Notes: generated by a model not told the origin, from the letters alone. Positions 7,170 to 17,028 are shown, counted from the first letter of the stretch. The stretch: 61,226 nt of DNA from Paludibacteraceae bacterium (GCA_018433525.1 JAHDRA010000064.1:1-61226), one strand, 5' to 3'. A program made the numbers and translations.

Positions 7170-9950
7170 CTAATACCAGGTAATGGGCGTAGAACCGTAA
7201 CCACTGCGTTTTTCATACTTCAAATCGCGCAACATGCTGGAATTGACACCAATTCTGAAATAATAGGACTGAAAAGGTCCAAAAGGAACAAAACTGGCTG
7301 ACATGTTCCAACAATGCAAATCGCGCGAAACATTAATACTGGTGTAGGTAAATTGTTTTGCAACAAAATCATAAGAAGTACTCGAGCTAATTCTCCATTT
7401 GGGCGTCAGCGAAATGTCTCCCGAAAAGCTTAAGTTGTGGGTAAATCCCATTTTGTATTCCATTTTTTCCTTGTCGAAAACATTTGTATTGGCATATCGA
7501 ACAGAATAACTGATATTGATATTCCACGGAATAGTTACTTTCTGGTAACCATCTGCATCAGTCTGAATTTCCTGATTTGATTTTTCCGAAAGTCCCAACT
7601 GATTTATTTCCGGTGAAGTCGTAATGCTTTCATCATCAGGATTATCTGGATTTGCTTTCGAGGAAGCATCTTTCTTGTCATCTGTTTTTTTGCTGTCTCC
7701 CCGCGAAAAAAGTTTTTTGAAAGTATCGTTGTTCAAAGCCAGACTGTAAGAGGCATTTGTTCCGAGAAATTTGGGAAATTTATGATAATTCCAACGCAAT
7801 TTATTGATTCTGACCGGATTCCCATACTGATTTAATCCATACATATAAGGGTCAAATGCTCCACTAAGATTTAACGAATATCTGTCACTGAATTTAATTC
7901 GAAGATTGGTACTAAAATTTGACCATTGCATGGAATCGGCTGCCAGATTATATCCTCCACTTACCGAAAAATTATCAATCAGACTGACTTTTTTAAAAGG
8001 TGCTTTCCCTGTTGTATCATTGTCGTTTCTGAGTTTCATCTCAATATTGTTGGCAAATGAAAAATTGATATTTCCCGACTTACCTGAACCCGGATATCCG
8101 TACAAACTTCCCTGATAGTGGGAATATACAACTTCTTCTTCAATCATGCTGGCAGGATTGGAAGGATCTTTGGTCGTTTTTTTGTAGGAATCGTAATATC
8201 CCCAACGCTGATCACCAAAATCGGGAGCATATCCGAAACCGATCGTTGGAGTAAAAACATGCCGAATACGGTCAATTTTGTCTCCAAAAATGGAACGAAT
8301 AGGAATAAAAAAGCCATAAAGTTTGGTAGAAGCCGAAACGCCCATATTAAAATCGTAAACTCTGTTAAAACCGCTAACCGTATCGGTTATTTCTTTTTGT
8401 TTATCGCTATCCCAATTCTTATCCACAGATCGTAAATACCAGCGTTCAGTGTAATTGAAAGAAGGAGAGATGTTTATATACTTGAATAAATTGAAAGTAG
8501 CGCTCACCGGAATACTGTGCCGCATTCCGTTTCGCCAGTCTTTGGAAAGCGAAGATGACAACAGCAAAGATTCTTTTGTATCAATGCTATTGGCAAAAGT
8601 ACCCGAATAGGACATATAAATTTTTTCGTACCATCTTTCATTACCAACAGCATTTTTTCGCTTGAATGGAGAAAAACGGCTGACAGCAATATTAAGAGTC
8701 GGTAATGTAAGACTGATGGTGGAATCTTTTGTACGTTGATTTATCAACATACTTCCCGACAAACTTAGATTGGATTGAGAAGGAAATCTTTTTGTAAAAG
8801 ATATACTGGAACCTTTGGTGTTTTCCGAATTCAAATTTGGATTAAAATAGCTGTTGATATTACTTCGGTTGTAACCACTGGTTGAAAAATTAACACTGGA
8901 TGTAAATGTAAAATACGGATTTGCCTTCTGATCCTGCGAATGTGTCCAACGAATATTCATATTGGTCGCCTTACTGTAATCGGGTAAATCTTTTTCGCCG
9001 GTAACATCCACCCGATAGCTAAAACTGAAATTCCCATTATATTTATACTTTTTTATGTATCGTGAATTGGCAGTAAGAGCCCAAGTTCCTTTCGTATAAA
9101 TATCTCCCAACAATTCCAAGTCGGCATAATCGCTCAAGGCAAAATAATAGCCTCCATTAGTCAACCCGAAACCGCGATTCAGTTCATCAGCATAGTTGGG
9201 CATTAATATACCCGAAGAATATTTGTCGGTAAAAGGGAAAAAACCAAAAGGAACAGCAATTGGTAAAGGAACATCAGCCAACACCAGGTAAGCAGGACCG
9301 GTAACAATGTAGTCTCCGGGTTTTATTTTTCCTTTGGTCAAATATAGATAAAAATCGGGATTATCATGCTTATCGCAGGTAGTATATTTGCCGTCGGCAA
9401 TCAGCAAAATATTATCATCCAGTTTTTTTGTTTTATCGCTGATAACATAACCTTCTCCCTGCTGGGTAACTGCATTTCGAATATATCCTTTTTTGCTTTG
9501 TAAATTGTAGGTCAGCTCTTTCGAATAATAAGTTGCTTCACCCTCACTGAAAACAGGTTCTCCAATTTTATTTCCCAGCGAATCAGTCGTTCCTCTGGCA
9601 TAAATCAGGCTGCTATCCATTTTAACACGAATAAAATCGGCCTGCAATGTTATGTTTTTATACTTCACATCGCCTTTCCCATGCAAAAAACCTGTTCCAT
9701 TTCCATAAAAAACAATAGAATCGGAAGCAGAATAAATGATTTCGGCATCAATTTTGTTAGGGTTTTCTCTGGGTACAGATACGGTTAAGCTATCGTTTGT
9801 AGTTAAAACCGAATCTGGCAATGCTTGAAGAGTATCGGAAGGTGATGGATTTAAATTCTTTGCTTGCAGACAAAATGAAATATTCAACCCTGTAATTAAG
9901 AGGAATAATTTACATTTCAGGCTATTGTGAAATTTAAAATTATGGTGCAT
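7170..9950 (-). CDS. lptD: LptD-type LPS assembly outer-membrane protein
   Basis: 926 residues with a signal peptide near the N-terminus (hydrophobic CKLFLLITGLNISFCLQA). Residues about 65-230 form the periplasmic OstA/LptA-like beta-jellyroll (repeated short strands such as IIYSASDSIVFYGNGTGFLHG), and the rest is a long beta-barrel rich in alternating aromatic/polar strands, ending in an aromatic-terminal strand (TPITWY). This is the Bacteroidota form of LptD, which inserts LPS into the outer leaflet with LptE. A low-complexity Asp/Lys/Ser-rich loop lies at about residues 745-790. No cysteine-pair arrangement like E. coli LptD is obvious. The -7 element is at 9981-9988. Stop codon TAG. Confidence 0.88.
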   Translation of the reverse strand: MHHNFKFHNSLKCKLFLLITGLNISFCLQAKNLNPSPSDTLQALPDSVLTTNDSLTVSVPRENPNKIDAEIIYSASDSIVFYGNGTGFLHGKGDVKYKNITLQADFIRVKMDSSLIYARGTTDSLGNKIGEPVFSEGEATYYSKELTYNLQSKKGYIRNAVTQQGEGYVISDKTKKLDDNILLIADGKYTTCDKHDNPDFYLYLTKGKIKPGDYIVTGPAYLVLADVPLPIAVPFGFFPFTDKYSSGILMPNYADELNRGFGLTNGGYYFALSDYADLELLGDIYTKGTWALTANSRYIKKYKYNGNFSFSYRVDVTGEKDLPDYSKATNMNIRWTHSQDQKANPYFTFTSSVNFSTSGYNRSNINSYFNPNLNSENTKGSSISFTKRFPSQSNLSLSGSMLINQRTKDSTISLTLPTLNIAVSRFSPFKRKNAVGNERWYEKIYMSYSGTFANSIDTKESLLLSSSLSKDWRNGMRHSIPVSATFNLFKYINISPSFNYTERWYLRSVDKNWDSDKQKEITDTVSGFNRVYDFNMGVSASTKLYGFFIPIRSIFGDKIDRIRHVFTPTIGFGYAPDFGDQRWGYYDSYKKTTKDPSNPASMIEEEVVYSHYQGSLYGYPGSGKSGNINFSFANNIEMKLRNDNDTTGKAPFKKVSLIDNFSVSGGYNLAADSMQWSNFSTNLRIKFSDRYSLNLSGAFDPYMYGLNQYGNPVRINKLRWNYHKFPKFLGTNASYSLALNNDTFKKLFSRGDSKKTDDKKDASSKANPDNPDDESITTSPEINQLGLSEKSNQEIQTDADGYQKVTIPWNINISYSVRYANTNVFDKEKMEYKMGFTHNLSFSGDISLTPKWRISSSTSYDFVAKQFTYTSINVSRDLHCWNMSASFVPFGPFQSYYFRIGVNSSMLRDLKYEKRSGYGSTPITWY

Positions 9951-9980
9951 CCTTGGGATTAAACATTTTCAATTAAGCTG

Positions 9981-9988
9981 CAAATTTA
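9981..9988 (-). promoter_or_regulatory. -7 promoter element for lptD
   Basis: TAAATTTG on the minus strand, an exact TAnnTTTG match, about 31 bases upstream of the lptD ATG. Confidence 0.5.
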
Positions 9989-10074
9989 AGGAAAAAAAAA
10001 GCTATCTACAGTATCTATCCCCTTTTTTATGATTAATTTCAAATTTATCCAATGGAATTTGAAATAAAAAAGAT

Positions 10075-10082
10075 TAATTTTG
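10075..10082 (+). promoter_or_regulatory. -7 promoter element for the amidase
   Basis: TAATTTTG, an exact TAnnTTTG match, 107 bases before the preferred ATG at 10190. It falls inside the open frame that extends upstream of that ATG, which supports the shorter start. Confidence 0.5.
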
Positions 10083-10189
10083 CAGAAAATAAAAGGATTG
10101 TAAAAACTTGGAAAATTAATGAACGGGTTATAGTTCATCAGAAGATAAAAAAACGATTCGATGCGGAAAAAGACAAAAAATTTTTTGGC

Positions 10190-11416
10190 ATGAAAATTCC
10201 ATTTCAAAAGTACTTATTGTTGCCTTACGGTTTCCTGATATTGTTTTTATCCATTTTCGCTTCCAGTGTTGCTGCGCAGGAAAAAAAATTTGTAGTGGTA
10301 ATCGATGCCGGACATGGAGGACATGATCCGGGAGCAATGGGTAAAATTTCAAGAGAAAAAGATATCAATCTCGCTGTTGCCAAAGAATTGGCTAAACTCA
10401 TGGAAAACAATAAGGAATTGAAAGTTGTACTCACACGAAAAACCGATAAATATCTTACCCTGCAGGAACGCGCCGACATAGCCAACGAAAATCATGCTGA
10501 TCTTTTTATATGCATTCATACCAATTCTTCGAAAAGTTCTTCGGCTTACGGGGCAGAAACTTATACACTGGGTTTGGCCAAAACAAATGCAAATCTTGAA
10601 GTTGCCATGCGTGAAAACTCAGTGATTTTGCTGGAAGAAAACTATCAAACCAAATACCAGGGTTTCGACCCGACTTCGGTTGATTCCTATATAATGTTTG
10701 AATTTATGCAGGACAAATATCTGGATAAAAGTATCGAATTTGCTTCGTTGGTGCAACAACACCTCGATAGAAACGGACGTTTGGACAGAGGCGTTCGTCA
10801 GGCCGGATTTTGGGTACTTCATCGCTCTGCCTGTCCCAGCACACTGATAGAACTCGGATTTATTTCCAATCTGGAAGAAGAACTTTTTTTAAGTTCCGAA
10901 TATGGACAAAAAAAGATGGCTCAAGCTATCTACACCGCATTTTTAGAGTTCAAAAAAGAACACGACAAGCGAAACGGCAAGCCAAATTCTACGTCTGTTT
11001 CCAATCAAGCTCCTTCCAAAAAATCGGAAAACATAGTTTCAGAAAGTCAAAACAATTATTCAACTCCTATACAGCAAGCAGAAATTGAAAACATCAATAC
11101 TGCCAACATTACGAATCAAGAAAAACAAACAGAAAATATTTTACCGTCAACACAACAACCTGTTTTCAAATTACAAATTCTGGCTTCAAAAAAGAAATTA
11201 TCTCCCCAAGCGAATGAACTTAAAGGCCTAAAATCCGTTGATTATTACATTGAGAACGAACTGTACAAATACACCGTTGGAGCTGAAACCGATTACAATA
11301 AAATCGTTCAATTAAAAAACAATTTGTCGGCGAAATTTCCCCAAGCTTTTATCGTTGCTTTCGTTAACGGTAAAAAAGTTGATGTCAAGGAGGCTTTGCG
11401 CTTGACAGGCAAATAA
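10190..11416 (+). CDS. N-acetylmuramoyl-L-alanine amidase with SPOR domain
   Basis: Start chosen at 10190 because it begins a proper signal peptide (hydrophobic LLLPYGFLILFLSIFASSVAA, cleavage after AQ); the frame is open back to 10052 but that part is Lys-rich and contains a promoter motif. The 408-residue protein has an Amidase_3 domain (about residues 30-260): zinc ligands in DAGHGGHDPGA, later Glu, and the H in CIHTNSS, and the catalytic Glu in STLIELGFISN. A Ser/Asn/Gln linker leads to a C-terminal SPOR-like domain (about residues 320-400) that binds denuded septal glycan. It cleaves the MurNAc-L-Ala bond in the periplasm, probably during cell separation. It may feed the sugar recycling genes at 3-5 kb. 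Confidence 0.9.
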   Translation: MKIPFQKYLLLPYGFLILFLSIFASSVAAQEKKFVVVIDAGHGGHDPGAMGKISREKDINLAVAKELAKLMENNKELKVVLTRKTDKYLTLQERADIANENHADLFICIHTNSSKSSSAYGAETYTLGLAKTNANLEVAMRENSVILLEENYQTKYQGFDPTSVDSYIMFEFMQDKYLDKSIEFASLVQQHLDRNGRLDRGVRQAGFWVLHRSACPSTLIELGFISNLEEELFLSSEYGQKKMAQAIYTAFLEFKKEHDKRNGKPNSTSVSNQAPSKKSENIVSESQNNYSTPIQQAEIENINTANITNQEKQTENILPSTQQPVFKLQILASKKKLSPQANELKGLKSVDYYIENELYKYTVGAETDYNKIVQLKNNLSAKFPQAFIVAFVNGKKVDVKEALRLTGK

Positions 11417-11533
11417 CAAAATTTCTAAAACTGTGGTTTCTGAAAAACTCTAAGAAAAGCTCTAAATATCTTTTTGATAGCAAAAACAATAAATTGTTTA
11501 TGAAAAAAAATAAATTCTGATAATATTCAAGTT

Positions 11534-12445
11534 ATGAAAAAAAATTTTTTTAATAAAGAAGTAAAAATCGGATTGATGGTTTTTGTAGCCATTTTTTTGT
11601 TGTATTTCGGTTTAAACTTTCTGAAAGGAATTGATATTTTTACCTCAACCCGTTCTTATTATACTACTTATGAAAATTTGGATGGTTTGGTTGCATCTTC
11701 TCCCGTATTTATAAAAGGATATAAAGTTGGACAGGTTGACGAAATTCAATACGACTTTTCAAAGGAAAAACCATTTTTAGTGAAAATTACTATCGAAAAA
11801 AAAATCAATCTTCCCAAAAACACCAAGATTCAATTATTCGACAACGGTTTGATGGGAGGAAAAGCCATTCAGTTGATTTTTGCGCCCTACGCTTCTTCTC
11901 AAAATTTTTGCAACAACGGAGATACACTCCAATCGGAAATCAAACCCGGACTCATGGCCGACTTGAGTTCCAATTTGTTACCAAAAATTGAAAGTATTTC
12001 TACACAAACCGATTCGCTTTTGCGTTCCATTCGTTCTATTACCGAAGGCGAAAAATTAAACAACAGCCTCACTTCCATTGAAAAAACAACTGCCGACCTG
12101 GCAGAAACTTCGGCACAAATGAAAAATCTGATGAAATATCAGCTTCCATCTATCATGAGTAATTTGAATGGAGCTTCTTCCGATTTCAAATCCGTAACTT
12201 CCAATCTGAAAGAAATTAATTTTGCTTCAACTATGAACAACGTTGATCAAACTGTCTCCAATTTGAATTTGCTTACCAATAAAATCAATAACGGAGAAGG
12301 AAGTTTGGGCATGCTTCTCACCGACCAGCAATTTTATCTGAATTTGGCAAATACTTCCTCCAGTGCCAATCAATTATTGATCGACTTGAAAAATAATCCG
12401 AAACGTTACGTACACTTCTCACTTTTTGGGAGCAAAACGAAATAG
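11534..12445 (+). CDS. MlaD/MCE-domain protein
   Basis: 303 residues. One N-terminal membrane helix (about residues 12-30, GLMVFVAIFLLYFGLNFL) is followed by an MCE domain (about 38-120; GLVASSPVFIKGYKVGQVDEI is the family signature). Residues about 140-280 are a long Ser/Thr/Asn-rich helical region. MCE proteins are the substrate-binding part of ABC systems that move phospholipids between inner and outer membrane. The partner ATPase and permease are not in this window directly beside it. It follows the amidase on the same strand. Stop codon TAG. Confidence 0.88.
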   Translation: MKKNFFNKEVKIGLMVFVAIFLLYFGLNFLKGIDIFTSTRSYYTTYENLDGLVASSPVFIKGYKVGQVDEIQYDFSKEKPFLVKITIEKKINLPKNTKIQLFDNGLMGGKAIQLIFAPYASSQNFCNNGDTLQSEIKPGLMADLSSNLLPKIESISTQTDSLLRSIRSITEGEKLNNSLTSIEKTTADLAETSAQMKNLMKYQLPSIMSNLNGASSDFKSVTSNLKEINFASTMNNVDQTVSNLNLLTNKINNGEGSLGMLLTDQQFYLNLANTSSSANQLLIDLKNNPKRYVHFSLFGSKTK

Positions 12446-12849
12446 AATTTATTTAGAATTTCTCTAAATAAAAATTTGAAAATAATTTTGAATTTATTTT
12501 TTTAACATCATTGAAACACTTGTTAATAAAAGGTTTCAATGTAAGAAATCGGAAAAAATTCAAATTCTGATTTCTTTTTGTTAACACCTTTAGAATCAGG
12601 ATAATTTTTAAAAATTTATTATGCAATTAACTGAATATGAATTTGTTTCATCAAAGCACTGACAGTTAACCAAATGAAAAATCTGATTTTTTTTGTAGAA
12701 AAAAAGATTTGTTCTTGTCAAAAAAATTTTAGATTTTTGCCTAACTAAATGCAGCCGTACGTCTAAGTAGAATTTTCAAAAGTAAAATTTTGAAAATCTT
12801 TTTTTGGCTGAAAATCTCACTTGTTTACTTTTTTGAATGGATTAAAAAA
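12446..12849. other. 404-base AT-rich intergenic region upstream of dnaA
   Basis: No gene is seen. It holds a 10-bp perfect hairpin directly after mlaD (12448-12457 with 12463-12472, TTTATTTAGA arm, 5-base loop) without a T-tract, and a second inverted repeat of 9 bp (12509-12517 CATTGAAAC with 12533-12541). The rest is very A/T-rich with runs of A and T. No sequence matching TTATNCACA closely is present (best by eye is TTATGCAAT near 12619), so a replication origin cannot be claimed. The dnaA promoter presumably lies here. Confidence 0.6.
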
Positions 12850-14238
12850 ATGAAGATGCACGAACAACTATGGGAACGCTGCCTTAAAGTTATCAGGGAC
12901 AATATCAACGAAGCGTCCTACAAAACTTGGTTTGAACCTATTATCCCCTTGCAGTATGAAAACAATCGTTTTGTTGTACAGGTACCAAGTCAATTTTTTG
13001 TTGAGTATATCGAGGAAAAATACATCGATTTGCTTAGTAGAACTATTTACAGAGAAATTGGAGCCGGTACTCAATTGGAATATCGTGTATTGATTGATCA
13101 AACCAATGGAAAAGGCACACAAATCCCCAGTACAGCTGAACAGCCAAAATTAAAAAACTCAAATGCCACGCAAGGATCAAAAAATCCTTACGACAAATCT
13201 TCATTGCCCAATATCGATCCACAATTGAACATGAAATATAATTTCAATACTCTGATAGAAGGAAAAAGTAATAAACTGGCTCGTACTGCCGGTATCACCA
13301 TTGGAGCAGAACCGGGAAAAACAGCTTTCAATCCTCTTTTTGTTTATGGAGAGTCAGGTGTGGGAAAAACGCATTTAGCCAATGCCATTGGGGTGAAAGC
13401 CAAACAAATGCATCCAGATAAAAGAGTGCTTTATCTTTCGGCCAATACTTTCCAAATTCAGTACACCGATGCGGTACGAAACAATACGGTCAACGATTTT
13501 GTAAATTTTTACCAAACCATCGAAGTTTTGATTATCGACGATATTCAGGAATTTTCGGGAAAAACGGCCACCCAAAACACTTTTTTCCATATTTTCAATC
13601 ATCTGCATCAATCGGGCAAACAACTGATATTGACTTCCGACCGTTCTCCGTTACTGATGGCAGGATTGGAACAACGTTTGCTGACCCGATTCAAATGGGG
13701 ACTTTCGGCCGAAATCGAAAAACCCGACTTTGAACTTCGGAAAGAAATACTAAAAAACAAAATTTATTGCGATGGATTGGATATACCAGAAGATGTAGTG
13801 AATTTTATTGCCCAAAATGTTACCGATAATATTCGTGATTTGGAAGGTGTTTTGATTTCACTGCTGGCACATTCAACCCTCACAGATATGCCCATCGACC
13901 TGCAACTTGCCGAGAAAGTCGTCAGTCGTATTGTAAATATCCCCAAAAAAATAAACACGGTAGAAAAAATTCGTGATACGGTTTGCGATTATTTCTCCAT
14001 CCCGGTAGATGCCATTTTTACCAAAAGTCGTAAACGAGAAGTGGTTCAGGCGCGTCAAATAGCCATGTATCTGTCCAAACAGTTCACTAAAAATTCTCTC
14101 TCTTCGATTGGAAAAGCCATTGGAGAGCGCGATCACGCAACTGTACTCCACGCCTGCAAAATTATTAGTGATCTTATGGATACGGACAAAAAATTCAGAT
14201 CTAACGTTAAGGCTATTGAGGAAATACTTCGAAATTAA
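12850..14238 (+). CDS. dnaA: Chromosomal replication initiator DnaA
   Basis: 462 residues from ATG 12850 (MKMHEQLWERCL), which matches the usual DnaA N-terminus; the frame is open 20 codons further upstream but that part is not conserved. Domain I about residues 1-90; variable linker to about 125; AAA+ domain with Walker A GESGVGKTHLANAI and Walker B VLIIDDIQEF; C-terminal DnaA-box-binding helix-turn-helix with GERDHATVLHACKII. It melts the origin and loads helicase. Genes usually found beside dnaA in other phyla (dnaN, recF) are absent; neighbours are mlaD and a pRiA4b-like gene, as is common in Bacteroidales. A terminator follows at 14272. Confidence 0.97.
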   Translation: MKMHEQLWERCLKVIRDNINEASYKTWFEPIIPLQYENNRFVVQVPSQFFVEYIEEKYIDLLSRTIYREIGAGTQLEYRVLIDQTNGKGTQIPSTAEQPKLKNSNATQGSKNPYDKSSLPNIDPQLNMKYNFNTLIEGKSNKLARTAGITIGAEPGKTAFNPLFVYGESGVGKTHLANAIGVKAKQMHPDKRVLYLSANTFQIQYTDAVRNNTVNDFVNFYQTIEVLIIDDIQEFSGKTATQNTFFHIFNHLHQSGKQLILTSDRSPLLMAGLEQRLLTRFKWGLSAEIEKPDFELRKEILKNKIYCDGLDIPEDVVNFIAQNVTDNIRDLEGVLISLLAHSTLTDMPIDLQLAEKVVSRIVNIPKKINTVEKIRDTVCDYFSIPVDAIFTKSRKREVVQARQIAMYLSKQFTKNSLSSIGKAIGERDHATVLHACKIISDLMDTDKKFRSNVKAIEEILRN

Positions 14239-14271
14239 TTTATGGCTATTCGATCAATAAATATCTTTTAA

Positions 14272-14305
14272 AAGCTGTTTAATTATTGTTTAAACGGCTT
14301 TTTTT
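14272..14305 (+). terminator. Rho-independent terminator of dnaA
   Basis: Stem of 9 bp with one G-U pair (AAGCTGTTT 14272-14280 with AAACGGCTT 14292-14300) followed by TTTTT, 34 bases after the dnaA stop. Confidence 0.75.
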
Positions 14306-14384
14306 CTGAAAAAATCGGGAGAAAATGCTTATTAGCTCCAAAAAAATTACTATTTTTACCGTCGAAACTTAAACAACAAAAGCT

Positions 14385-14945
14385 ATGGTTTTTAGATTTA
14401 CTATATTATCGGACGAAGTGGACAATTTCTTAAGAGTAATAGATATAGATGCTGAAGCAACTTTCTTTGACTTACATAATGCCATTCTGGATGCCGTAAA
14501 CTTCAAAAAAGACCAGATTACTTCTTTTTTCCTCTGTTCTGACGACTGGGAAAAAGAGCAGGAAATTACCCTTATTGAGATGGATTCTTCCTCAGAATAT
14601 GATAATTTGGTGATGGATAAAGTAAAATTGGAAGAGTTGCTTACCGACGAGAAACAAAAACTCATGTATGTGTTTGATATGATTGCTGATAGAGCATTTT
14701 TTATAGAACTAAGTGAAATTATTCCACGAAAAAAACTTGAAAAGCCGGTTTGCATCAAATCAATCGGCAATCCACCCGAACAAACCTTAAGCGAAAATGA
14801 TGTGAATCAGGCTCCAAAACTGAATGTGGAAGAAAACTTTTATGGCGACGAAGATTTTGAACTGGATGAGTTGGATGAAGAAGGATTTAGCGATTTCAAT
14901 TTCGATGACGACAGCAATCTGTTCAATGATGACACCAACTTTTGA
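14385..14945 (+). CDS. Plasmid pRiA4b ORF-3-like (IS1096 TnpR-like) family protein
   Basis: 186 residues, cytoplasmic. The N-terminus (FRFTILSDEVDNFLRVIDID, then FFDLHNAILDAV) and SFFLCSDDWEKEQEI match the pRiA4b ORF-3-like family, which has a ferredoxin-like/ubiquitin-like fold and no proven function. The C-terminal 50 residues are strongly acidic with many Asp/Glu/Phe. Despite the family's 'passenger TnpR' name, no transposon is visible here; it is a normal chromosomal gene in Bacteroidales, between dnaA and miaA, with its own terminator. Confidence 0.8.
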   Translation: MVFRFTILSDEVDNFLRVIDIDAEATFFDLHNAILDAVNFKKDQITSFFLCSDDWEKEQEITLIEMDSSSEYDNLVMDKVKLEELLTDEKQKLMYVFDMIADRAFFIELSEIIPRKKLEKPVCIKSIGNPPEQTLSENDVNQAPKLNVEENFYGDEDFELDELDEEGFSDFNFDDDSNLFNDDTNF

Positions 14946-14967
14946 TTTCAACTGATTTTTTTCACTG

Positions 14968-15000
14968 ACAGAAAATAACGGGTTTATTTTCTGTTTTTTT
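14968..15000 (+). terminator. Rho-independent terminator
   Basis: Perfect 11-bp stem (14968-14978 with 14984-14994, arm ACAGAAAATAA), loop CGGGT, then a run of T to 15000. It ends the pRiA4b-like gene. miaA starts 12 bases beyond it, so a promoter for miaA must overlap or read-through must occur. Confidence 0.85.
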
Positions 15001-15011
15001 ATTTTTTACGA

Positions 15012-15914
15012 ATGCAATCAACCTTAATAGTAATTCTTGGCCCTACCGGTGTAGGTAAAACCGAAATAAGCCTGCAAGTAGCCCAAAATTTACAAACGCC
15101 CATCATTTCGGCCGATTCGCGTCAAATATACAAAGAACTGAAAATTGGTACAGCTGCACCTACATCCGAACAACTTTCCACAGTAAAACATTATTTTATC
15201 GGTTCTCATTCAATTTTTGAAAATTTCAGTGCCGGACAATTTGAACAGGAAGCTCTCGCATTGCTTGAAAAACATTTTGCGACCAATCACATCGCCCTAA
15301 TGGTTGGAGGTTCAATGCTTTACATTGATGCTGTATGCAAAGGACTCGACAACATCCCGACAGTAGATACCACTACAAGAAACTTCTGGAAAAAACAATA
15401 TGAAAATCAGGGACTTGAATACATTCGACAAGAATTGAAAAAATTGGATCCTGTATATTATCAACAAGTGGACCCAAATAATTACAAAAGAATTTTGCAT
15501 GCGCTGGAAATCTGTTCCATCACCGGAAATCCTTTTTCGGCATTAAGAACCGGCGTTCACAAAAAAAGAGCTTTCGATATTGTTAAAATAGGGCTGAACA
15601 GACCTCGTCATGAATTGTATGAACGCATCAATGCAAGAGTAGATCAAATGATGGAAGAAGGCTTATTGGAGGAAGCAAAACAATTTTACGCTTTTAAGAA
15701 CTTAAATCCTTTGAACACTGTTGGATATAAGGAACTTTTCGAATTTATGGACGGTAAAATTACACTAAAACAAGCTGTCGATAAAATTAAACAAAACACC
15801 CGACATTATGCCAAAAGACAATTAACATGGTTCAATCACGACAAAGACATTACTTGGTTTCATCCCGATGAAAGAGAAAAAATAATCCGTTTCCTACAAA
15901 ACCGACTTTCTTAA
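15012..15914 (+). CDS. miaA: tRNA dimethylallyltransferase
   Basis: 300 residues. P-loop GPTGVGKTEIS near residue 10, then SADSRQIYKELKIGTA and the family segment GGSMLYIDAVCKGLD. It adds a dimethylallyl group to A37 of tRNAs that read UNN codons. The donor comes from isoprenoid synthesis. It is followed after 10 bases by murB, so the two are probably cotranscribed. Length and motifs are normal. Confidence 0.96.
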   Translation: MQSTLIVILGPTGVGKTEISLQVAQNLQTPIISADSRQIYKELKIGTAAPTSEQLSTVKHYFIGSHSIFENFSAGQFEQEALALLEKHFATNHIALMVGGSMLYIDAVCKGLDNIPTVDTTTRNFWKKQYENQGLEYIRQELKKLDPVYYQQVDPNNYKRILHALEICSITGNPFSALRTGVHKKRAFDIVKIGLNRPRHELYERINARVDQMMEEGLLEEAKQFYAFKNLNPLNTVGYKELFEFMDGKITLKQAVDKIKQNTRHYAKRQLTWFNHDKDITWFHPDEREKIIRFLQNRLS

Positions 15915-15924
15915 CTTCTCAAGA

Positions 15925-16932
15925 ATGAATATTAAATACAACTATTCCCTCCTTTCGCACAATACTTTTGGCATTGACGTAAAAGCCGAAGAATTTATCG
16001 AATTTTACACGGTTGAAGAAGCTTTAGATTTGTCGAAAACATTAAAACAAAAAAAATGGTTTGTGATTGGACAGGGAAGCAATTTGCTGTTTTTGAACGA
16101 TTTTAAGGGTGTCGTTTTACATTCCGGAATTCGGCAAATGAAAAAAATAAAGGAAGACGACCAATTTGTCTATTTTGAAGTGGGCTCGGGAGTTGTGTGG
16201 GATCAGTTTGTCGAATTTTGTGTAAAAAATAACTGGAGTGGCATTGAAAATCTCTCATCAATTCCGGGAGAAGTGGGTGCAGCAGCCGTCCAGAATATTG
16301 GCGCTTACGGTATGGAAGTTCAGGAAGCCATTGAAAAAGTGAAAGCAATTGATACTGCAACTTCTCAATTGATGGAATTTTCCAAAGAAAATTGTCAATA
16401 CGGTTATCGTCAAAGTATTTTTAAAAATCAATACAAAGGTCGATACATTTTGACTTCTGTGGTCTTCCGTCTGTCGAAGAAACCTAATTTCAGGCTTCAT
16501 TACCAGCATTTGGAAGAAGAAGTCAGAAAAAGAGGAAACATAAACCTGCAAACCATTAGGGAAACCATTATACAAATAAGGAGCCAAAAATTACCCGATT
16601 TCAGAACAATGGGCAACGCCGGCAGTTTTTTTGTCAATCCGGTCGTTTCCAAAGTGCATTTTCAGCGTTTGCAAAGTGAATATCCCGAAATACCTCATTA
16701 TTATGTATCTGAAACAGAAGAAAAAATTCCTGCCGCATGGCTTATTGAACAATGCGGCTGGAAAGGTAAACAGGTTGGAAAAGTCGCTGTTTATGCAAAG
16801 CAACCTTTGGTAATTGTTAATTGTGGTGGAGCTTCGGGCAGTGAAATTAAACAATTGGCCGAAGAAATTCAACTTTCAGTAAAAAACAAATTTGATATTC
16901 AACTTCAACCCGAAGTCAATTACATCGAATAA
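15925..16932 (+). CDS. murB: UDP-N-acetylenolpyruvoylglucosamine reductase
   Basis: 335 residues, the E. coli-like long (type I) MurB. FAD-binding segments are GQGSNLLFLNDFKGVVL (about residue 49) and IPGEVGAAAVQNIGAYG; YGYRQSIFK is the substrate-side segment of type I enzymes; the proton-donor Ser lies in NAGSFFVNP. It reduces UDP-GlcNAc-enolpyruvate to UDP-MurNAc with NADPH in the cytoplasm. Directly follows miaA. Other mur genes lie in the cluster at 57-61 kb. Confidence 0.96.
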   Translation: MNIKYNYSLLSHNTFGIDVKAEEFIEFYTVEEALDLSKTLKQKKWFVIGQGSNLLFLNDFKGVVLHSGIRQMKKIKEDDQFVYFEVGSGVVWDQFVEFCVKNNWSGIENLSSIPGEVGAAAVQNIGAYGMEVQEAIEKVKAIDTATSQLMEFSKENCQYGYRQSIFKNQYKGRYILTSVVFRLSKKPNFRLHYQHLEEEVRKRGNINLQTIRETIIQIRSQKLPDFRTMGNAGSFFVNPVVSKVHFQRLQSEYPEIPHYYVSETEEKIPAAWLIEQCGWKGKQVGKVAVYAKQPLVIVNCGGASGSEIKQLAEEIQLSVKNKFDIQLQPEVNYIE

Positions 16933-17001
16933 TTTCTTTATATAAATATCTTATTTTCAACTTTCAAGAAGATTTCAGTCTACTTTTTCACCTATATGCC
17001 T

Positions 17002-17028
17002 AAAAAAGAAAGTGTCCTTTTGGGACAC
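17002..17028 (-). terminator. Terminator of the nfeD-floA operon
   Basis: On the minus strand GTGTCC, loop, GGACAC (17012-17017 with 17023-17028) followed by TTTCTTTTTT. It lies about 100 bases after floA. The plus-strand reading lacks a good T-tract, so it mainly serves the minus strand. Confidence 0.7.

Noticed and set aside
10052..10189. Longer N-terminus for the amidase
   Set aside because: The extension is Lys-rich, has a -7 promoter element inside it and hides the signal peptide that starts at 10190.
12446..12849. Replication origin next to dnaA
   Set aside because: No TTATNCACA boxes are visible and dnaA-adjacent origins are not the rule in Bacteroidota; AT-richness and inverted repeats alone are not enough.
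14385..14945. Transposon passenger gene
   Set aside because: The family is named after an IS1096/plasmid protein, but no ends, transposase or duplications occur here.
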